64,000 nucleotides of DNA from Macrostomum hystrix (taxonomy: Eukaryota > Platyhelminthes > Macrostomidae): positions 992,001 through 1,056,000 of the forward strand of contig CATNEN010000005.1 of assembly GCA_950097015.1 (NCBI GenBank). Reading direction: 5' to 3'. Under the pieces are notes generated by a model, which made no database searches, was not told the DNA's origin, and worked only from the letters and a program-made list of their open reading frames with translations. The position numbers were made by a program, and so were the translations under genes. This document shows, piece by piece, positions 46,901 to 56,574 of this stretch; the stretch's first letter is position 1, and every line of letters begins with the position of its first letter.

Positions 46901-49900
46901 TTTCGATTCGGTCACTTTTTGTTACACGGCTCACTTTTTTCATGGGGCAGCAAACTATAATATCGTAATTTACTAATCCTATATAATTTTTCTTCTTGTG
47001 AATACTATTTCATTTTTTCATTGCGTTTTAACAAAGTTCATATGCAGATTATTTCACAAGCTCGGAAAATGTAAAATGGATTGGATTATGGATTTAATTC
47101 TAAAAACAGATTTAGAAGTTCAAAAGGTTGTGAATAATACTCATTAAATGTCCAAAAGGGTTGGCATTTTTAAAACACATCTGGGTCAATAAGTGTATAC
47201 TGAGTGTATTAGAAAGAATAATAAAACAAAAGAAGAGACAAAGTGGTATTTAAATTTCGTTTCATATATACATATTCATATTTTGTTTTCTATTTGGTGC
47301 ACAGACTAATAAACGCAATCGTCTAAAACTTAATTTATGATTTTTTCTATCCTTATTATAGAATTTTTTGTTTAAATATAAATAGTATGTGCATTTGATG
47401 TGACTTCCTAGCTGTTCAAATTTCATAATTTATGCATGCTTTGTCGCTTTGCCATTGTTTTCTCCGTTTTAAAATAAAAGTATTCAAACGAATTGTCTGC
47501 AATACTGAATTACAGGATCAAGTTCCTGTGTCTGACAACGGCCGAAGGATGAGCGAATCGACGATCGACTTCTTGGCCCAGATCTCATCTCCAAGGGTAA
47601 TGTTCACAAGTTCACTCTGTTCACAAGTTCACTCTGTTCACAAGTTCACTCTGTTCACAAGTTCACTCTGTTCACAAGTTCACTCTGTTCACAAGTTCAC
47701 TCTGTTCACAAGTTCACTCTGTTCACAAGTTCACTCTGTTCACAAGTTCACTCTGTTCACAAGTTCACTCTGTTCACAAGTTCACTCTGTTCACAAGTTC
47801 ACTCTGTTCACAAGTTCACTCTGTTCACAAGTTCACTTTGTTCACAAGTTCACTCTGTTCACAAGTTCACTCTGTTCACAAGTTCACTCTGTTCACAAGT
47901 TCACTTTGTTCACAAGTTTACTCTGTTCACAAGTTCACTCTGTTCACAAGTTCACTCTGTTCACAAGTTCACTCTGTTCACAAGTTCACTCTGTTCACAA
48001 GTTCACTCTGTTCAAAAGTTCACTCTGTTCACAAGTTCACTCTGTTCACAAGTTCACTCTGTTCCGTCCCGAACAGGTAATCTGTCCAGCAAAACAGGAG
48101 CATCTCGAGCATCCCGAGCGTCCAAATAGTCTGGAACTGCTGGCAAACTCCGTGTCTATCAGCAACTGTCCCCAGGGCGACATGCCCGAAGCTCTGACAG
48201 CCGCGTTGGATCGCAGCGAAGCTTCCGTTCCTAGTGGCGTCCTTGGCAACGGTCCGACGGATTTTCCGCACGCGGTCAGCGATCCCAGACTAACGGACAT
48301 CAGGCATCTGCTACTATCGAAGCGAATGCAGCCAGCCCGCCTCTGGGGTGTCGTCCTGCGTCAGGCCTGGTGTGAGTTCACCGGTGCCAAAGCCTGCCGA
48401 CCGCGTCAGCAGCAGCTCGCGATGGACGCCGCTTCTCCGGTGTCGCTGTTCATCGACCCCCAGACTAATTTCGCTCTGTTTCACGCGCCCAATCTGCGCC
48501 TGATGGCTACTCACTATCAGTACCTGTTCACAATGCGCTACTTTGAAGATCTGATCGACTGTCTGGCTAAAGCTGACGCTGATAAGACCGCCGTGGGAGC
48601 GGCAGCAACTGCCACCGCTTCATCGACTACCGACAATCCTGCAGCGGTTGCACTCAACGTTTGCGCCGTCTTTGATCGACTTGACATCGGCCTGGTGATG
48701 CCAGCTTTGGCTGAGACTCCGAACTCTGCTGAAGCAGCAGCTTTTGCTGCCGCTGCGGCTGCCGCTGCTGCTGCGGCGGCTGCTACATCGGCTGGCACCT
48801 CTGTGATTGTTGAGAACTCGATGCCCGCCACTATTAAGCAGTCCCAGGGACCATCCAGCGGTGAGCCCAGGACTCTGCGCATATCCGACCACGTCAGTTG
48901 CGTCCAAATGCAGCCGCCGCCGTCGCCGCTGATGCATGTTCAGCATCAACAGCCGCAGCATTCGTCTCTGTCACCGCCTCCATCCTGGAATCTCATGGGT
49001 GTCGGCTCTTCGTCCACACCGAACGCTGCCAGTCCAACTCGACCGCCTCATCCGAGCTTATCGGCGCCGTTCCTTGGCAAACTCGGCAGTCAGGTTCGCG
49101 GCTTCGGCGAGAAGATGGTTCGCGCCGCGGTTGGCGGTCACGGATCTACGGGAAATCTTTCAGACTCTGACACGGCCTCATCCTTCGGCGGTGGCAGCGG
49201 CAGCGGCGGCGGCGAACACTGGGACCGCCTGTCGATGTCCAGCGGTATTAGCTCCGAACTGGAGCGCAGCGAACAGATTCGTTTTCTACTGGAGATGACG
49301 GATCAGCAGCAGTATCTGCACATTCAGCAGCAGCAGCAGCATCTCAGACCGGACTCCCGGTCTGCACTCAGCGACCTCGTTGGATCGGACGAGTCCCAGA
49401 CAGCAGCCGCAGCCGCCCAGGCCGCTCCGGACAGTCCAGTGAGCGCCAGCAGTTGCTCCAGTCGATGCCGCGACACAGTCAGCTGCGTGACATTCAGTCT
49501 AGCCTCGCCGGACATTGCCGCAGTGTTTGACGCCGTCGCTGGAGGCAGCCTCTACAAGGTGACATCGCGAGATTTGATCATTCACGAGACTGGCAATGTG
49601 AACTACGAGGACCTCCTGACCGCTGCGCCCGTAGCGCTGCCCGAAATGTCGAAAGACACAGCAGCTGCTGGCTACGGTAAGCTGAGAATCCGCCTGTTCC
49701 TTGACTCTAGACGAACTAACGACTTTCTAGGCGACAGTCTGATGCAGTTCAAGCTAAGAGACTCCTCTTATAACCTGGCCATGTCCTCGGTGGCTAATGT
49801 TTCCGAATTCATCGAAGACGAGCTCCTGTACGCCGTGGTACCAATGAGACTGGACTTCGAAAGAATCACATTGGCACTCAGGGTATGGCTTTAATATTTT

Positions 49901-50632
49901 CACCTGCAGATAAACCTTCAAAATAGGGTAAGAAGTTTAAAAAATTGTCCTTTTCTTCTAGGAGGACCGACCGTGCAACAACTTGTCCTGTCCCGGCGAC
50001 CACCCGGAGCTGAAGCTGAGCCTGCCACACCTCAGTCTGTATCGCGATTTGAAAGAGATTTTTCACCTGCTCAGTGAGTTACGCTTTAGATAAGCTACTA
50101 ATAGTATTAAAGATTTTAAAACAAAAAAAGTAAAACTGGTATCAGTGAAGCAATGCAGACTCTAAGCTTGCTAAAGTACACACATTGTTCCAATGGGGTC
50201 GGGAATCGAGCCCCCGACCATCCAATCATAAGTCAGACGCCCGAATTACTTGGCTGCAGTCCCTTTTGTAGATAACACTGGTTAAAAGAATAACGGAAGA
50301 CCGTTTTCAATAAATTCGAGATAACATTTAGCCCGATTAAGTCTTCGCTACTATAATTTAGTTCATTAATTGATTTTGCTATTTCATATTTTTTGAGTGG
50401 CTGGAGCTTGGAAAATCCCTAAAAGCCGTGTTGCTAAATAAAGAAATTGCTTACTTACTTGATTTACGTCCACTTATTTGATGTGCTTATAAAAGTCAAG
50501 CGAAGTTAAACAATTATTCAAATACTGATTCTCGGGAAAATAGGCGAAGTGCCGCCAGCTAGGCCACCTCAGTATCGCAGCGGCTCTGTCACTTCCACAT
50601 CTGCCGGTCGCGCGGGTTCGGGCAGGCAGTAT

Positions 50633-50670
<38 letters not shown>

Positions 50671-50932
50671 GATGCAGTGGCGTGCTGTCCAGCAGGAGAA
50701 CGGCCGACTGAACCAGCTGTTGGCGCAGTGTCAGGATGAAATCGACTACTTGAAGCGTGAGCGAGAGTCTCTACTGAAAGCGCTCAACGCGATGCAAGCT
50801 GAAGTGCACAGAGGCCATGTTGCAAGACAGCAGAATCAGCATCAGCATCTTTTCTTGCAGCAACAGCAGCAGCAACAGCAACAACAACAGCAACAGCAGC
50901 AGCTTAATCAGCATCGATTCTATCAAGGGTGA
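22921..50932 (+). CDS. UHRF1BP1L: Bridge-like lipid transfer protein of UHRF1BP1/UHRF1BP1L (SHIP164) type
   Basis: This family carries lipids between membranes along a hydrophobic groove and acts in early endosome-to-Golgi traffic in animals (family knowledge). Exons: 22921-22979, 25082-25508, 28314-28551, 31795-31985, 32450-32636, 36270-36362, 44432-44749, 44942-45060, 47516-47596, 48077-49882, 49962-50073, 50544-50932. All junctions are GT-AG, phases agree throughout, and the sum is 4,020 bp (1,339 residues; vertebrate members have about 1,440-1,460). Exons 1 and 2 join to give Leu-Ser-Lys-Phe-Ala-Lys-Asn-Leu-Ser-Pro and then GEGEL-NLELD, the chorein-like start. Exon 4 has VIATRL-LLLDDLLWVLT; exon 7 has FLDYTQFYYP; exon 10 has THYQYLF. 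The C-terminus is a coiled coil flanked by poly-Gln. Oddities: poly-Ala in exon 10, poly-Gln in exons 7 and 12, and a conserved segment between exons 8 and 9 not found. The exon 2 acceptor has a weak pyrimidine tract. Confidence 0.88.
24121..24350 (+). mobile_element. tRNA-derived SINE in BLTP3-type intron 1
   Basis: The A-box-like TAGCCCAATGGTTA (24126-24139) and B-box-like GGAGTTCGATTC (24168-24179) form a tRNA-like head. The body has AAAAATTTGGGTGGCGTG, and the tail has TGTCCATGGACTGATCAGC followed by TGTACACAAAAGCTGCGC (24291-24328) and a TATC microsatellite. It is the same family as the copy at 59341-59575 in reverse orientation. Confidence 0.8.
24420..24965 (-). mobile_element. Minus-strand SINE split by another SINE
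   Basis: Read on the minus strand, a tRNA-like head with GAAGTTCGAATCTTGG lies at about 24905-24920. The family tail (CTGTCCATGGACAGAACGG, then CTGTACACAG) lies at about 24435-24470. The middle is interrupted by the plus-strand SINE at 24510-24870, so this is the older, interrupted copy. Confidence 0.6.
24510..24870 (+). mobile_element. Second SINE family with a tRNA-like head, nested
   Basis: The head carries GGTGGCAGAGCGG (24518-24530, A-box) and AAGTTCGATTCCG (24563-24575, B-box). The long intervening stretch resembles a class II tRNA (Leu or Ser). The body contains CAATTGGCACAGTAAAGTG and, near 24760-24800, GTGTGCTCAGGAGTCAGCG, which is shared with the remnant at 15385-15450. It is not a functional tRNA gene, because no acceptor stem can be drawn confidently and a long unrelated body follows. 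Confidence 0.7.
25640..25935. repeat. CCAATCAG-rich degenerate repeats in intron 2
   Basis: At least four GCCAATCA words and two inverted ATTGGCT words occur, each near GGGGTAGAAAA or a similar run. The blocks at about 25640-25680 and 25885-25930 resemble each other. This could be an intronic enhancer or a decayed repeat. Confidence 0.5.
26490..26735. repeat. 20-bp minisatellite in intron 2
   Basis: The unit is AGTGAAGTGACAGGTAGGGC, about 12 copies, with GGGT and CGCT end variants. The minus-strand frame across it is periodic and not a gene. Confidence 0.95.
27300..28305. repeat. ATTCACTC-based array with a higher-order unit, intron 2
   Basis: The base unit is the 8-mer CATTCACT with CATTCACCTAATT, CACTTGTT and CAACCATTTACT variants. 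A pattern of about 310 bp recurs (27480-27790, 27790-28100, then a partial copy). The array ends a few bases before the CGCAG acceptor of exon 3 (28314), so its pyrimidine-rich strand probably acts as the polypyrimidine tract. Several overlapping open frames result from the low-complexity sequence. Confidence 0.95.
28552..29265. other. Start of intron 3, no repeat or gene recognised
   Basis: This is AT-rich intronic sequence after the exon 3 donor. Nothing is recognised before the GA-rich array starting near 29266. Confidence 0.4.
29266..30080. repeat. 14/16-bp GA-rich minisatellite, intron 3
   Basis: The unit is GAGACACGGGAGAGAT (16 bp), interspersed with GACAGGAGAGACAT variants, so overlapping minus-strand frames stay open for up to 238 codons. 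The same unit forms a second array at 56575-56830. Confidence 0.95.
30081..30639. other. Intron 3 spacer between two arrays
   Basis: About 560 bp of unique sequence, partly GC-rich (30230-30430). Frames of 101-119 codons occur on both strands here with no domain, and I do not call a gene. Confidence 0.35.
30640..31755. repeat. 20-bp minisatellite with higher-order structure, intron 3
   Basis: The unit is CCTGTTAGACACATTTGAAA. Marked variants (CCCCTTAGATACAGGGGAAA, ACAGGTGAAA, CCTGTTGGACCAATTTGAAA, ACAAGTAAAA) recur in the same order starting near 30940, 31180 and 31440, i.e. roughly every 12-13 units. The array stops about 40 bp before the exon 4 acceptor. Confidence 0.97.
32155..32290. repeat. 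26-bp palindromic repeat, intron 4
   Basis: About five copies of TGTACATTAGCTGTACATT plus AAATGAA. The unit contains TGTACA palindromes and could fold back on itself. Confidence 0.9.
32725..34640. repeat. 20/22-bp minisatellite, about 90 units, intron 5
   Basis: The 20-bp unit is ACATGTCACAGTCCTGTCTA, and a 22-bp form has an extra AC before ACATG. The left part is mostly the 20-bp form and the middle and right mostly the 22-bp form, with CCCAG and TTTCATG variants in repeated blocks. It starts less than 100 bp after the exon 5 donor. Confidence 0.97.
34641..35334. other. Intron 5 spacer
   Basis: Unique sequence with a 109-codon plus-strand frame and a 94-codon minus-strand frame. Neither shows a domain, and no gene is called. 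Confidence 0.35.
35335..36110. repeat. 7-bp CTCTATC array, intron 5
   Basis: The unit is CTCTATC with periodic CTCTATA, CTCTGTC and CTCTGCA variants. Longer blocks are duplicated (around 35455-35700 and 35725-35950). Two overlapping plus-strand frames of about 280 codons are low-complexity artefacts. Confidence 0.95.
36430..39370. repeat. 24-bp minisatellite, about 120 units, intron 6
   Basis: The unit is AATCCCAAGTTCTTAATGAT plus CCCG, ACCG or CCCT (24 bp). Because 24 is a multiple of three, both strands carry open frames of 270-515 codons encoding eight-residue repeats. Frame changes coincide with single extra C bases at about 37350 and 38577. It begins about 70 bp after the exon 6 donor. 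I treat it as non-coding because it lies between exons with matching phases. Confidence 0.97.
39371..40109. other. Intron 6 spacer
   Basis: Unique AT-rich intronic sequence; nothing is recognised. Confidence 0.4.
40110..40612. repeat. 20-bp minisatellite, intron 6
   Basis: The unit is TAACAGCTGGACTCAATATC, about 25 copies, with TAGACTC and TAATAGC variants. CAGCTG E-box palindromes occur in most units. Confidence 0.97.
40613..41169. other. Intron 6 spacer
   Basis: Unique sequence, AT-rich apart from a GC-richer stretch at 40930-41060; nothing is recognised. Confidence 0.4.
41170..41645. repeat. 20-bp ATCGATCG minisatellite, intron 6
   Basis: The unit is GATTTATCGATCGACTTCTG, about 23 copies, with TTTCTG and TTATG variants. 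Each unit carries overlapping ATCGAT and CGATCG palindromes. Confidence 0.97.
41646..42234. other. Intron 6 spacer
   Basis: AT-rich unique sequence between two arrays; nothing is recognised. Confidence 0.4.
42235..42975. repeat. 23-bp minisatellite with two unit types, intron 6
   Basis: The left half repeats GGTCACTCTACCAGATATTA plus TTT, and the right half repeats GGTCACTCTATTAGATACAC plus TAT. Transitional units lie near 42530-42600. The two halves share the first ten bases, so one type was derived from the other within the array. Confidence 0.97.
42976..44431. other. Right end of intron 6, no feature recognised
   Basis: About 1.45 kb of AT-rich sequence before the TTTCACCGCAG acceptor of exon 7. 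No repeat or gene is recognised. Confidence 0.4.
45370..45620. repeat. Degenerate CAGCCACCTC/TTATTTAACCCC repeat, intron 8
   Basis: About six imperfect copies, roughly 37-40 bp each, of a block with CAGCCACCTCA and TTATTTAACCCCC. Confidence 0.8.
46200..46670. repeat. 71/72-bp tandem repeat with GTCACGTGAC, intron 8
   Basis: Five nearly identical 71-72 bp units start with GCGTCACGTGACAGTTGGCC at about 46366, 46437, 46508, 46580 and 46652. More diverged ones lie at 46218 and 46296 with GTCATGTGAC or GTCACATGAC. The palindrome GTCACGTGAC is the strongest E-box form. Frames on both strands are by-products. Confidence 0.95.
46746..47515. other. Right end of intron 8, AT-rich
   Basis: No exon or repeat is recognised. 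A conserved segment expected between exons 8 and 9 of the lipid-transfer gene was looked for here and not found. Confidence 0.35.
47600..48066. repeat. 17-bp minisatellite forming intron 9
   Basis: The unit is TTCACAAGTTCACTCTG, about 27 copies. It starts four bases inside the donor (GTAATG at 47597) and stops just before the acceptor (CGAACAG ending at 48076). The predicted intron is 480 bp, a multiple of three, and contains no stop in the reading frame of exons 9 and 10. Confidence 0.97.
50148..50262 (-). mobile_element. tRNA-derived SINE in intron 11
   Basis: On the minus strand a head with GCCAAGTAATTCGGGCG (A-box-like, about 50241-50256) and GGGGGCTCGATTCCC (B-box, 50201-50215) is followed by TACTTTAGCAAGCTTAG and TGCATTGCTTC. 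The same body words occur in the SINE at 18.9 kb. The hallmark GTCCATGGAC tail is missing, so the copy is truncated. Confidence 0.7.
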
Positions 50933-53539
50933 TTGATCTGCGACATCTCCTATTTGGATTGTTAGAAAAAAAGTATAAATGTTCCATAGAGATTTATATT
51001 TTATTCTTTAAATACTTACGTATTCAGTTGGTGGTTTATCTGTGGTTCATTATCAGACTATATACATATGTTTAATAATGGCTTTAAATATTATTGGAAT
51101 GCAAGCGAATCTAGTCAAATTATATGACTGGTTTTTGCATTGTTTCGCATGTTTACTTTTAGTCTTTAATCTTAAATTATTGTTTTAAACTAATTAACTT
51201 GACTAACTGTAACAAAGTTTAAATCAGCAGATAAATATTTAACTTCAATCCAGTCGGCTTTTTTTTGCCTTTTTTGCTTCTCTGCTTGCTTTTCTATTTT
51301 TTCTTCAAGTGGCTAATTATCTTTGTTCTTTCTTTAGAAGCGTAATTTATTTGATGTTCTAGTCCAGTTTACTTTTTTGTTTTTATCTCGATTATTTTTC
51401 GAGTCTTTAAAAAGCCAGTATGCATCGCTCCGCTCTACATTCGAACAACTAGGCTACAACTATTTTTAATATATTATATTGTTATTTTGTTGTATTGTTA
51501 TTGTTTACTCGTGTTAGTGTCCATACAATATTGAATAAGCCTTAATTGTCTGCTGTTTCTATTTCATAGCTTTTTAAATGGTATTAATTGTCTTGTGTTT
51601 TTGCTCTTTTGTTCTAAACTGTATTATGCTAAAAAATTGGCGTCATTCGTTTGTCTTAATAACTTGGTATAAATAAATTTTCAGGAAGATTTTTTAAATC
51701 GAAATATTTCAAGGAAACACATTAGTTCCCTTTAACAAAACTGAATGACGCCATTGTGGCAGGATAAAACCTCCCTTGCTACTCGTGTCGTATCTGCTAT
51801 TCGCTTAATTGCAATATATTTATTTATTGTGTCACATTTTGTTTTATTACACTCTCTATGGTAATAATCGGTTTCTGTGTGTCTATTTGCCAACTCGCCT
51901 TAACTTATTAAGTGATATAATGTGAATTGCTTTTAGTCTGAATAAAAAATTGAAGCTAGTATTTTTGTTATAGTGCTTTGACGTTTTGGTCACTTTTTAC
52001 TTGGTCTGTGATCATTCGATTTGACTAAAGTTCAACAGTGCATATTAGGCTAACCTTAAATATTTATTACATTTACGTGTATAATTAATAATAAGCGAAT
52101 TTATAGTTTATCACATAAACTGCAAATTATACAGTCTTGATAAACTTGGTTGTCCTTCTGTCTGCTTTTCTATTTTTTGGTAATGATATTCTTATAATAT
52201 ATTATTTCTTTTTTATTTATAAGTGTTTAATTATAACTCAGCTGTTTTGCATTTCTCGATATAATTGTACTTTTTATTCTCGATCACATATATACAGCAC
52301 ATTATGAAATACTCTTGATTTATCTTGTAACGTGTTTTGTGCCTATTTCTGTGTTTAAGTATATTCAAACTAAAAGATTGGCCGAATGGAAAAAGGTGTG
52401 TTTTAATTTGTGCGTGAATCGACAAAATCATCATGAATGCTCGTACATACGGAATATACATTTGGGTTTACTATGAAGTTAGGGAATGTACGATAAGATG
52501 TATTAAGCTAAGGGATGTACATTATTTTGCACTGATAGGGTTATGCGCAGCGATGTACAACACATGTCTCAGTAATCAGTATATGTTTTACAATTTTTAC
52601 TTTTAAATTAAGGCTATAGCTTTTGTTACATGAATTATGCTGGTTATATCGTGTTTATTCCTAAATGTTAGCACATTTTTATTTACACATTCGATGCATT
52701 AAAATATGCACTATAAATTCTTCCTTATTGGCTGATTTTGCTTTCGGATATTATCTTTGAATCAAAATCCATTGTTTTGAATTATTCCTTGTGCAATTAA
52801 CTACTACGTCTTCTTAAACGTTATAACAAAAACTGAATAAAATTCAAAGCCAAATAAAATCCATCACAACTGTGTCAGTAGAATATAAATAAGCAGGCGG
52901 GAATTATTCAAGGTTTCTTAATCGTCTGCAAAACTTAAAAAATAAATTACTCTGAAATGAACGGTATTACTACGCGAGTTCATTTGTAATTTTTCGGACT
53001 TTTGACTTAAATGGCTTAAAAAACTAAATATAAATATGCATATACTGGGTTAATTAAACTGAAAAGTTCATAAACTGTATTGTTCATAAAACAGTACTTT
53101 CATCTTACATTGGTTTATTAAAAAAGCCGTGTATAATAGACTACTCCAGCTCGCATGACGAAGAACAAAAACAATTCGTTTAAAAGCATTTCACACAATG
53201 AATAGATAAAGGGCCGCATGCACATTCATGGTTGAGGCTGATAAGCAAAATACAATATAGTCACTGCTTTTTATTCTGTATCTTGTAGCTATTGCTTTAA
53301 GTGTACCACTTTGTTGACGTCAGTATACGACGCACTGGAATTCCAGATCGTTCGGTTTTCAGTCCTTAAAATTCTAGTTAGCTGCTCGGCTTAGTTTTTC
53401 AATATAAAATTTACGTGGTCTCACCCAGGTACTCAGGGCTTAAAGGTAGCTAATGAGAACAATTATTTAACTGGACAGGTGATAACTTGTATCTGTGAGT
53501 TAAAACAGAAAAGACAGACTATAAACTGCTAGATAGGGA
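50933..53539. other. 3' flank of the BLTP3-type gene, AT-rich, no gene
   Basis: About 2.6 kb of AT-rich sequence, presumably the 3' untranslated region followed by intergenic DNA. Candidate AATAAA signals lie at 51672-51677 and 51941-51946. No convincing coding frame is seen. Confidence 0.5.
51941..51946 (+). terminator. Candidate polyadenylation signal of the BLTP3-type gene
   Basis: AATAAA about 1.0 kb after the stop codon; an earlier one lies at 51672. Which is used cannot be decided from sequence. Confidence 0.3.
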
Positions 53540-53950
53540 CTTAGTGAGACAGGCAGTGAGAAAAATTGTTGGACAAACAGAGAAATACATTGAGACACAT
53601 GCAGTGAGGGACATTGTGAGACAGGCAACGATAGACATTGTGAGACAGGCAGAGAGAGACATTGTGAGACAGGCAGAGATAGACATTGTGAGACAGGCAA
53701 AGATAGACATTGTGAGACAGGCAAAGATAGACATTGTGAGACAGGCAACGATAGACATTGTGAGACAGGCAAAGATAGACATTGTGAGACAGGCAACGAT
53801 AGACATTGTGGGACAGGCAACGATAGACATTGTCAGACAGGCAGTGATAGACATTGTGAGACAGGCAAAGATAGACATTGTGAGACAGGCAGTGATAGAC
53901 ATTGTGGGACAGGCAGTGAGCTGTGTTATTGTGAGACAGGCAGAGATTGA
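53540..53950. repeat. 24-bp minisatellite
   Basis: The unit is AGACAGGCAACGATAGACAT plus TGTG (24 bp), about 16 copies, with AAAG, AGAG and AGTG variants. The multiple-of-three period produces open frames on both strands (106-143 codons), which are not genes. Confidence 0.95.
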
Positions 53951-54639
53951 AAGACATTTTTGTTTTCATTTTTAATTTGGTGTACTTTGCAAGTGTCCAG
54001 AAAATGTTAGATAAACAAAGTTACATTGCACAATCTACAAAAATGCAAAAACATGCCTCTCTAGATTACAGCAGGTCAAAAAAAAGTTTTTTTCAATTAT
54101 ACTTTTTCATTTAACAAAAGAAATCGTCAGCGCTACGTACGCGTCTCAACGGTGCTTTCTTTCACAACTCACACCCACTTTCCTATCAACTCTTATAAGC
54201 TATATATACAGGTTTTTTTCCTTCTGTCTCTGTTTTACTTTGGAATGTTGACCCTGTTCTGCTCAGAATTCTCTGACGTGCATTCGAAACGCTATATTTG
54301 ACAACTTTCACATAACTATGTACTATGTACTAGTTTCATTGTACAGCTGTGTCCGACTTTCCAAGAAAGCTACGAGCGTAGTCTTTCTCTTTTGAGCTAT
54401 ATTTGCTTGTGATGTATTTTAATTGCTTCTACTCAAAAAACTGTTTAAAATAGAGTATTGAAAATTCAGTACTCAATGACACATCGACTAGACATCCATT
54501 TTTGCATTTTGAAGACTTTTTAGAGGACATACGAAGTATTTTTTCAGACAAATCAACGCTTGAAAAGATATTTCACTTCCGATCGAAATCATGTCGCAAT
54601 TCCGACATCACGACGCTTCCGACATAATTTTGCTTCAGA
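53951..54639. other. AT-rich spacer
   Basis: Unique-looking sequence between two arrays. Its right end (54580-54640) contains degenerate TTCCGACAT words that look like the decayed edge of the next array. Confidence 0.4.
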
Positions 54640-55925
54640 CATCATGTCACTTCCGACATAATTTCGCTTCCAAACTCAACGTCGCTTCCACATTTAATGT
54701 GTCGCTCCAAACTCAATGTCGCTTTCAAACTTAATGTCGCTTTCAAACTTAATGTCGCTTCCACACTCAATGTCGCTTCCAAACTCAATGTCGCTTTCAA
54801 ACTCAATGTCGCTTTCAAACTCAATGTCGCTTTCAAACTCAATGTCGCTTTCAAACTTAATGTCGCTTCCAAACTCAATGTCGCTTTCAAACTCAATGTC
54901 AATTCCACACTCAATGTCGCTTAAAAACTCAATGTCGCTTCAAAACTCAATGTCGCTTCAAAACTCAATGTCGCTTCAAAACTCAATGTCGCTTCAAAAC
55001 TCAATGTCGCTTCAAAACTCAATGTCGCTTCAAAACTCAATGTCGCTTTCAAACTCAATGTCGCTTTCAAACTCAATGTCGCTTTCAAACTCAATGTCGC
55101 TTTCAAACTCAATGTCGCTTTCAAACTCAATGTCGCTTTCAAACTCAATGTCGCTTTCAAACTTAATGTCGCTTCCAAACTCAATGTCGCTTTCAAACTC
55201 AATGTCAATTCCACACTCAATGTCGCTTAAAAACTCAATGTCGCTTTCAAACTCAATGTCGCTTTCAAACTCAATGTCGCTTTCAAACTCAATGTCGCTT
55301 TCAAACTCAATGTCGCTTTCAAACTTAATGTCGCTTCCAATGTCGCTTTCAAACTCAATGTCGCTTCCACACTCAATGTCGCTTTCAAACTCAATGTCGC
55401 TTCAAAACTCAATGTCGCTTCAAAACTCAATGTCGCTTTCAAACTCAATGTCGCTTTCAAACTCAATGTCGCTTTCAAACTCAATGTCAATTCCACACTC
55501 AATGTCGCTTAAAAACTCAATGTCGCTTTCAAACTCAATGTCGCTTCAAAACTCAATGTCGCTTCAAAACTCAATGTCGCTTCAAAACTCAATGTCGCTT
55601 TCAAACTCAATGTCGCTTTCAAACTCAATGTCGCTTTCAAACTCAATGTCGCTTTCAAACTCAATGTCGCTTTCAAACTTAATGTCGCTTCCAAACTCAA
55701 TGTCGCTTTCAAACTCAATGTCGCTTCCACACTCAATGTCGCTTTCAAACTCAATGTCGCTTCAAAACTCAATGTCGCTTAAAAACTCAATGTCGCTTCA
55801 AAACTCAATGTCGCTTCCAAACTCAATGTCGCTTCCAAACTCAATGTCGCTTCCAAACTCAATGTCGCTTCCACACTCAATGTCGCTTCCACACTCAATG
55901 TCGCTTCCAAACTCAATGTAGCTTA
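54640..55925. repeat. 18-bp minisatellite, about 70 units
   Basis: The unit is ACTCAATGTCGCTTTCAA, with CTTCCAA, CTTCAAA, CTTCCAC and CTTAAAA variants. Blocks of about 280-300 bp (for example from CAATTCCACACTCAATGTCG near 54899, 55205 and 55487) recur, giving a higher-order pattern. The 18-bp period yields a 401-codon plus-strand frame of six-residue repeats, an artefact. Confidence 0.97.
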
Positions 55926-56574
55926 AAATGTCCAAACATTACGTCGCAACTAACCTCGTTCAAGAAGGCACCTTAAAATGAATATTTTATACATTTTTTA
56001 GATAGACACAGTAATATTGCAAACATAAAACTGTACTTCTTACACAGAAACCATTTATATGCCGATAAAGCAAAACTGATTATAGCTAGTAAGTCACCAA
56101 ATTCAAAAGAAGCATTCAAAACTAAAAGTTATATATTACACCTGCGAGAGCACAGTTTATGTACACGTCTGGTCTGCTGCTTTCTGTGTCGCAATGCTGG
56201 AATATATTCACAATTCAAAGCAAACATGCAGACAAGTGAAAGAAGTAACTAGATCAATCGAATACATTTTGATATTGGCAGGAATTTTAGTCAAATAATC
56301 ATTTCAACATTAAATTAAAACAAAATTTGAAATGCCAACTTTAACAACACTTGTTATTTAAGCAATTTTCGAAACTAGCTACAGGTAACAAAACACAATC
56401 TTCCTCTAGAAGAAGCAACTTCACTAGATCTTGTTGCCTGCACTGTTAGAATATAAACATAGGTTGTAATGTTTTGTAGGCAAGTTATTACTGAGTCTAA
56501 GGAGTCGGCAACCTTTTATTGAGTGCCTGACGACCAAGGACAAAATCCGAACGACTAGCGACAGCGGGCCGGAT
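55926..56574. other. AT-rich spacer
   Basis: No gene or repeat is recognised. Confidence 0.4.

Noticed and set aside
48029-49515. Many plus- and minus-strand frames within exon 10
   Set aside because: Shadows of the GC-rich coding exon of the lipid-transfer gene in other frames.
54716-55921. 401-codon plus-strand frame of MSLSNS-type repeats and matching minus-strand frames
   Set aside because: Periodic product of the 18-bp array; no start context, splice signals or domain.
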